In this document: positions 59,782 to 64,000 of the stretch, piece by piece
How positions within the stretch are numbered: the first letter of the stretch is position 1
Layout of the letters: the number at the start of each line of letters is the position of its first letter
Notes under the pieces: model-generated
Seen by the model: only the letters and a program-made list of their open reading frames with translations
Databases searched by the model: none
Told to the model about the DNA's origin: nothing
Assembly (NCBI GenBank): GCA_009809945.1
Contig: WTPW01000017.1
Location: 227,787-291,786, forward strand
DNA from: Gigaspora margarita
Taxonomy: Eukaryota; Glomeromycota; Glomeromycetes; Diversisporales; Gigasporaceae
Direction: 5' to 3'
DNA length: 64,000 nt
Position numbers and translations under genes: made by a program

Positions 59782-62700
59782 TTTTTTTTTTTTTTGGTAT
59801 TAAGGTGAGGTCCTGCTTTTATCTTTATTAATAATTTAACCAGCTGCCTCTGTGAAGCTAGCTGTACTTTATACAAATTATTTGAATAAAATTTAATAAA
59901 CTATATGCAAGAATTGAAGCTCAGAATATTTTATCTGCGACCTAAACCTACTAGAGTGGTCAAGACTCACCTAGATTTGTATAGTTAAAATATAATTAGT
60001 AGAAGTGCTAAATTTGGCTTTAAAAGTAGACCATATCTCTATTTTTCTAATTGCTTGTCCAATAGGTGGACATGTACTAAAAGAAGTGTGTAATTCATCT
60101 GGTTGACTACAAATACAGCTATAGGTATAGTTTTTGTATTTATAAGATTAAGAGTGATGGTTATTAGTTTGTCTATTGTTAGTATAAGGATTGTGAGTAG
60201 GTATATTTTGATTTTTTCTCCAAGTAGAAAAATTGCAACAGTAGGGTATCCAGATTTGATTGTAGATTTGTTCATTAATATCTAATAAGATATGAATAAT
60301 AGTAGTAGATGCAATTTTATAAGAAATATTGAAGCTTTGAATAGATTGGATCATAGGTATTGGTATAAGTCCTTTGAGTATTGTTTCTATATAATATAGA
60401 TCAGATGAAGGTTGAAAAGAACTAAAGGCTTGATGGTTAGCAAGCCTCTGTTCTAATTCTTGTAGTTCAAGATTTGATAGTTCAAGTTTGGACTTTTGTA
60501 GTGTATTATGGATAGTATTTTGAATAATATTGTGTATTAGAAGGGGATTATTGCAGGTAAGCCAGTGAAAGTAGGAATCAGGTTGATTACACTGAAAGCA
60601 GTTAGGGTTGGTGTAAAGGTATGGAAAGATTTTGTGATAGTGGAAATATGATGGTAGTTCATTAAGAAGCATTTTACATTTAAAAGCTTTTAGGTAGTTA
60701 AGTCTGAAATTCGTAATATTGTGTGTAGGTTTTTGGTTATGATTAAAGTATTTCCATGTAGAATTCCAGTCAATTAAATGAGTAAAGCCTGACCATTCAC
60801 TATTGCGTTTTTGTGAAGACCACATAGCAATAATGTGGGCTTTACAAATATCTGTAACAAGATATCTAGTTGGATGTTCTATAGGGAAGTCATTCCACTG
60901 CAATATATGGTGTTGGTTATAGGTGTTATTATAATTGAGCTGTAGAATTGATAATGAAGTATAGTGGTTTTTGGCTAGTGAATCTGCTATATTGTTAAAT
61001 GAGTTATCGGGATATGCTTGAACTTTAGTAAAATTAAGTTGAATATTAAGGGATTTGACTATATTAAGAAGGGTTTGCCATATAGGCCAGTAGTTAAATT
61101 TGAATTGTTTTGTAGATGCATGGTTTAGAGTAATTAAAGTTTGATATTTGGAGATAATTGATTAAGAGTCTGTGAAAATATGAACTTGAGAATTGCGTGA
61201 TACTATAGTAATTGCTGATAAGATAGCCATTAATTCTGCTTTATAGGAAGATGGCCATAGTTTAATTGATGCAGAGAATTGATGCAAAACTTGGTTATTC
61301 AGAATTTGAACCCAACCTATGCCCATTGAGCAGCGATCATTACCAATATCTGTAACTGAGCCATCGGTATAAAATGTAAAAGAGGACTGTACAGCATTAT
61401 TAAAAGCAATTTGTTGAAGAGTAGTAGTTGCCTGGTTTGGATAAAATATATTAGATACTATTTCATTATTAATATTGATTAAAGGTGGTTGAGGTATAGT
61501 TAATGGATGTTTAACAGCTGCAGAGCAAATTAAATCTATAAGATTTGCATGTAGATTAATATGAGATGGTGAAGAATATCGACCAAGAAATTGTGTAAAG
61601 AATATAATTGGAACTTCAATAGTACAAGTATGTTGGATTCTTTTAGAGTTTAAATGACAGTTTGAACAGCGTTCAAATTGTATTTCTGGGGATGGATAAA
61701 ATAAGGCGTGGTTGGTATTGAAGCTAATTTTCCAATGTCTAATAGATACTATTTTGTTATCCAGATATTTTCTAATTTTTCCAATAATAATGTTGCTATC
61801 TTGGTATGTAAGAAGCCATGGTTTGAGCTTTTTTGAAAAATGATCTATATTAAAAGCAAATGGATTAATACCAGGAGATTGGTAATGTAGTAGTAGAGTA
61901 TGGTAAAGCCCATGGGAAGTAACCTTATCCTCAAGATATGAGAACCATGATGGTTGTCTACCTTTTGGAATTTGGTGAAGTCTTGGTGATAGATCTTGCC
62001 AGCAGAGTAAAGTGCTATTATCAGCAGTACAAAGCTGTTCTAGATATAGAATTTTGTGATGTCTAAGCTGTTTTTTAAATTGAATATATTGTGGGTATTG
62101 AATAAGGATAGGTTCGATTGGTTGATGTGCATTACTAATAGTTTTTGGGCATATAATTTCTTGATTAGCAGTTATTTGCATATTAAGATGAGTGAGAAGT
62201 TGAATAATTTTGAAGTTTGTAGTATATTTATTAGGTCCATCAATAATAGGGGAATGTTGAAGTATATTTGTAGTTGACCAGAGATTGTTTTGTAATTGTT
62301 GTAATCTAATATGTGTAGTTGTTCCTAAAATTGAGGAATCATTGATTCTATGAAGAAAGTTGGTAATATGGTGTTGAAGTTGAATGTCCCAGATATTATG
62401 GATATTATAAAGATGGTGGTTAAGCATAGTGCTATTAGGAATGGACTGTAATAAATTTGCTTTGTGCTTGGCTACTGTTAAATATTTGGCTAAAATTTTA
62501 GCACATATTGTATATGGAAGTACTATATTATGAATTCTATATTCAAGTGTTGGGATAATTACAGTATTAATAACATATATAATTTGTTTATCTGTAATTT
62601 TTTTGGTACTAGCAATATTAACTAATTGAAAAATCTCTTTTTGAATAAGTTGGATTTGTTTAGATATTTTGTTATCTAAAGTAAACCAACATCCCAAAAA

Positions 62701-64000
62701 TTTGAATGGTTGGTTTTTAGGAATTCTTGGTATATTACAGTTAAGAAAAGAGATATTGTAACTGGAGTTATTATTGGTAATAAATAGGAATTTATGAGAA
62801 TTGACTTGTATATCTGCCATTTGGTAAAATGAGGTAGCTATATTAATAATTTGTTCTAATTTAGTTTTAGACTGGGCGATCCATAAAGTATCATCCATAT
62901 AAGCCAAAACTGATAGAGAAGTATAGAGTTTTTTGGTAGTTAAATATGGCGTACAAAGGCTTGTTTGCCAAGATGTAGTAAGTGTATAGCCAGTAAAATG
63001 AGATGATATATAATGAATAAGAGGATCATAATAAATTCTCCAAACGAGAGGAGTTATTGTTTCTCCTTGGTCTATACCATTTTTAACTGAGTAAAAATTG
63101 GTTAGCCCAAGATTAGTAATAACTCTATTATNGCNGTCAAATAAAAGATTAGTAAGTATATTGATAAGTTGAGTAGGCATTTGAATTCTAGCCAAGGATT
63201 TATGGAAAAGATTGAAGTTAACAAAGTCATAAGCTTTGCTTATATCCTGCGATATGAGCCAAAGTTGAGAACTGTCACATGATGCATCCTTAATAATATT
63301 AAGTATATGAATAGGAATTGAAATACTATTGCCTGGAAGAGCAATAAAGTTGTAAGGCGATAAAATTTTGTGTTGTGTAAAAGTATGATTAAGATGATTA
63401 GTAAGGAGTTTGGTGTAAAGTTTTTTAATATGTTCCAGGAGACTAATGGGTCATGTATTGGAAAGATCACTATCAAAAATTGGTTTTTTAGAAATAGGAA
63501 AATTCTTCCTTCTTTCCATTGTTTAGGTATAGACTGTTGTGTAAGACATCTATTAAAGAGGGCTGTAATAGCTTGAAGAAAAGAGAATCTGTATGCTTAA
63601 TCATTTCATAACTAATTCCACATGGTCCACAGGCTTTGTTATTAGGAAGATGGCAAAGTGTAGTAGAGACTTCATCTAATGTAAATTCTTCTAAAATGTT
63701 GTTGTACCAATCAATATTAATGTTAGATTTAGGGTTATATTCAGCTTTCCAATGAGTATTATAAAGGTCATAGTTAATATTACGAGTATGGCTCCATTGA
63801 TCAAAATGGTTACGAATATGGTCCTTAATAGAGTGAGGTTCTGTAATAATACTTGTATCTGCATTAATATTATTGAATTTAACTGGATCTTTATAGCGAT
63901 TAAAAATACTATTAATCATTGAAGTTGGGTTGGTAGCAAGTTTGTTGCATCTTTTAGAAATAGCATTATTAAGTTGTTGCCTTATTTCTTTAGTATTCTC
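59782..64000 (-). mobile_element. LINE (non-LTR retrotransposon), 3' part, open at window edge
   Basis: The coding part (next entry) is followed on the minus strand by about 350 bases of 3' UTR that end in a run of 14 A (plus-strand T run 59782-59795), as expected for target-primed insertion. The 5' end lies beyond the window. Two N positions occur (63132, 63135). Clade not decided; RT plus RNase H and a terminal CCHC-like motif are common in LINEs of these fungi. Confidence 0.82.
60148..64000 (-). pseudogene. LINE reverse transcriptase / RNase H polyprotein, broken
   Basis: The frame is open from the window edge to about 63577 (linker, then the RT finger region with 'LPNNKACGPCGISYEMIKH'). 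It shifts at about 63577 and again at about 63495, then stays in one frame from 63480 to 60148. RT motifs in order: LLTNHLNHT, SPYNFIALPGNS, QDISKAYDFVN (motif A), QGETITPLVWRIYYDPL (motif B), AYMDDTLW (motif C, YMDD). RNase H motifs: FYTDGSV, KAELMAIL, HIFTDS, VQAYPDNSFNNIADSLAK (Tyr where His is usual). The C-terminus has CFQC...H...C, a zinc-knuckle-like motif. Two in-frame stops break this frame: TGA 63453-63451, before PISLLE, and TAA 61164-61162, right after FTDS. It is thus a fairly young but inactive copy. Confidence 0.88.

Overview
This looks like an AT-rich, repeat-dense piece of a filamentous fungal nuclear genome, most probably an arbuscular mycorrhizal fungus of the Rhizophagus/Glomeraceae type. 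That is inferred from the gene content: a secreted S41 (CPAF-like) peptidase with short spliceosomal introns, a kinase of the expanded Glomeromycota family that carries a Cys4 motif before the catalytic domain, a BTB-BACK-TLDc protein, several Sel1-repeat genes, and RT/RNase H LINEs with a YMDD box. No database search was run; all family calls come from motifs read in the translation.

Genes are sparse. From left to right: a five-exon secreted S41 peptidase gene (3647-6099, +); a degenerate LINE fragment (13790-15080, -); a two-exon BTB-BACK-TLDc gene interrupted by one in-frame TAA (17940-19505, -); two decayed kinase fragments (24573-24850 and 26141-26340, -) next to a complete four-exon kinase gene (27946-29466, -); two Sel1-repeat paralogues (44068-44808 and 47032-47682, -) with a third decayed 5' fragment (51981-52172, -); and a LINE (59782 to the right edge, -) whose reading frame has two in-frame stops and two frameshifts. 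Three families (kinase, Sel1, LINE) therefore appear both as readable and as decayed copies, which suggests local duplication and decay.

Much of the rest is short non-autonomous DNA transposons with inverted-repeat ends. Many can be delimited to the base by target-site duplications (TSDs). A hAT-like group has 8-bp TSDs and CAGTRTTG or TAGRG-type ends (6727, 8306, 10772, 26922, 41520, 42215, 49176, 59332). A PIF/Harbinger-like group has TAA duplications (7140, 10237, 29779, 37834). A Tc1/mariner-like group has TA duplications, with CAGTAAAACC ends (20351, 23546) or CCGTATTT ends (20433, 33209, 53957, 54072). No transposase gene is present, so all must have been mobilised in trans. A solo LTR (48610-49131), a tRNA-derived SINE (56375-56840), minisatellites and local tandem duplications complete the picture. 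Nesting reaches three levels at 48.1-50.8 kb.

The host genes show no operon-like cooperation. They belong to families that are strongly expanded in these fungi: secretion of a peptidase, kinase signalling, and BTB/TLDc and Sel1 adaptor-type proteins.
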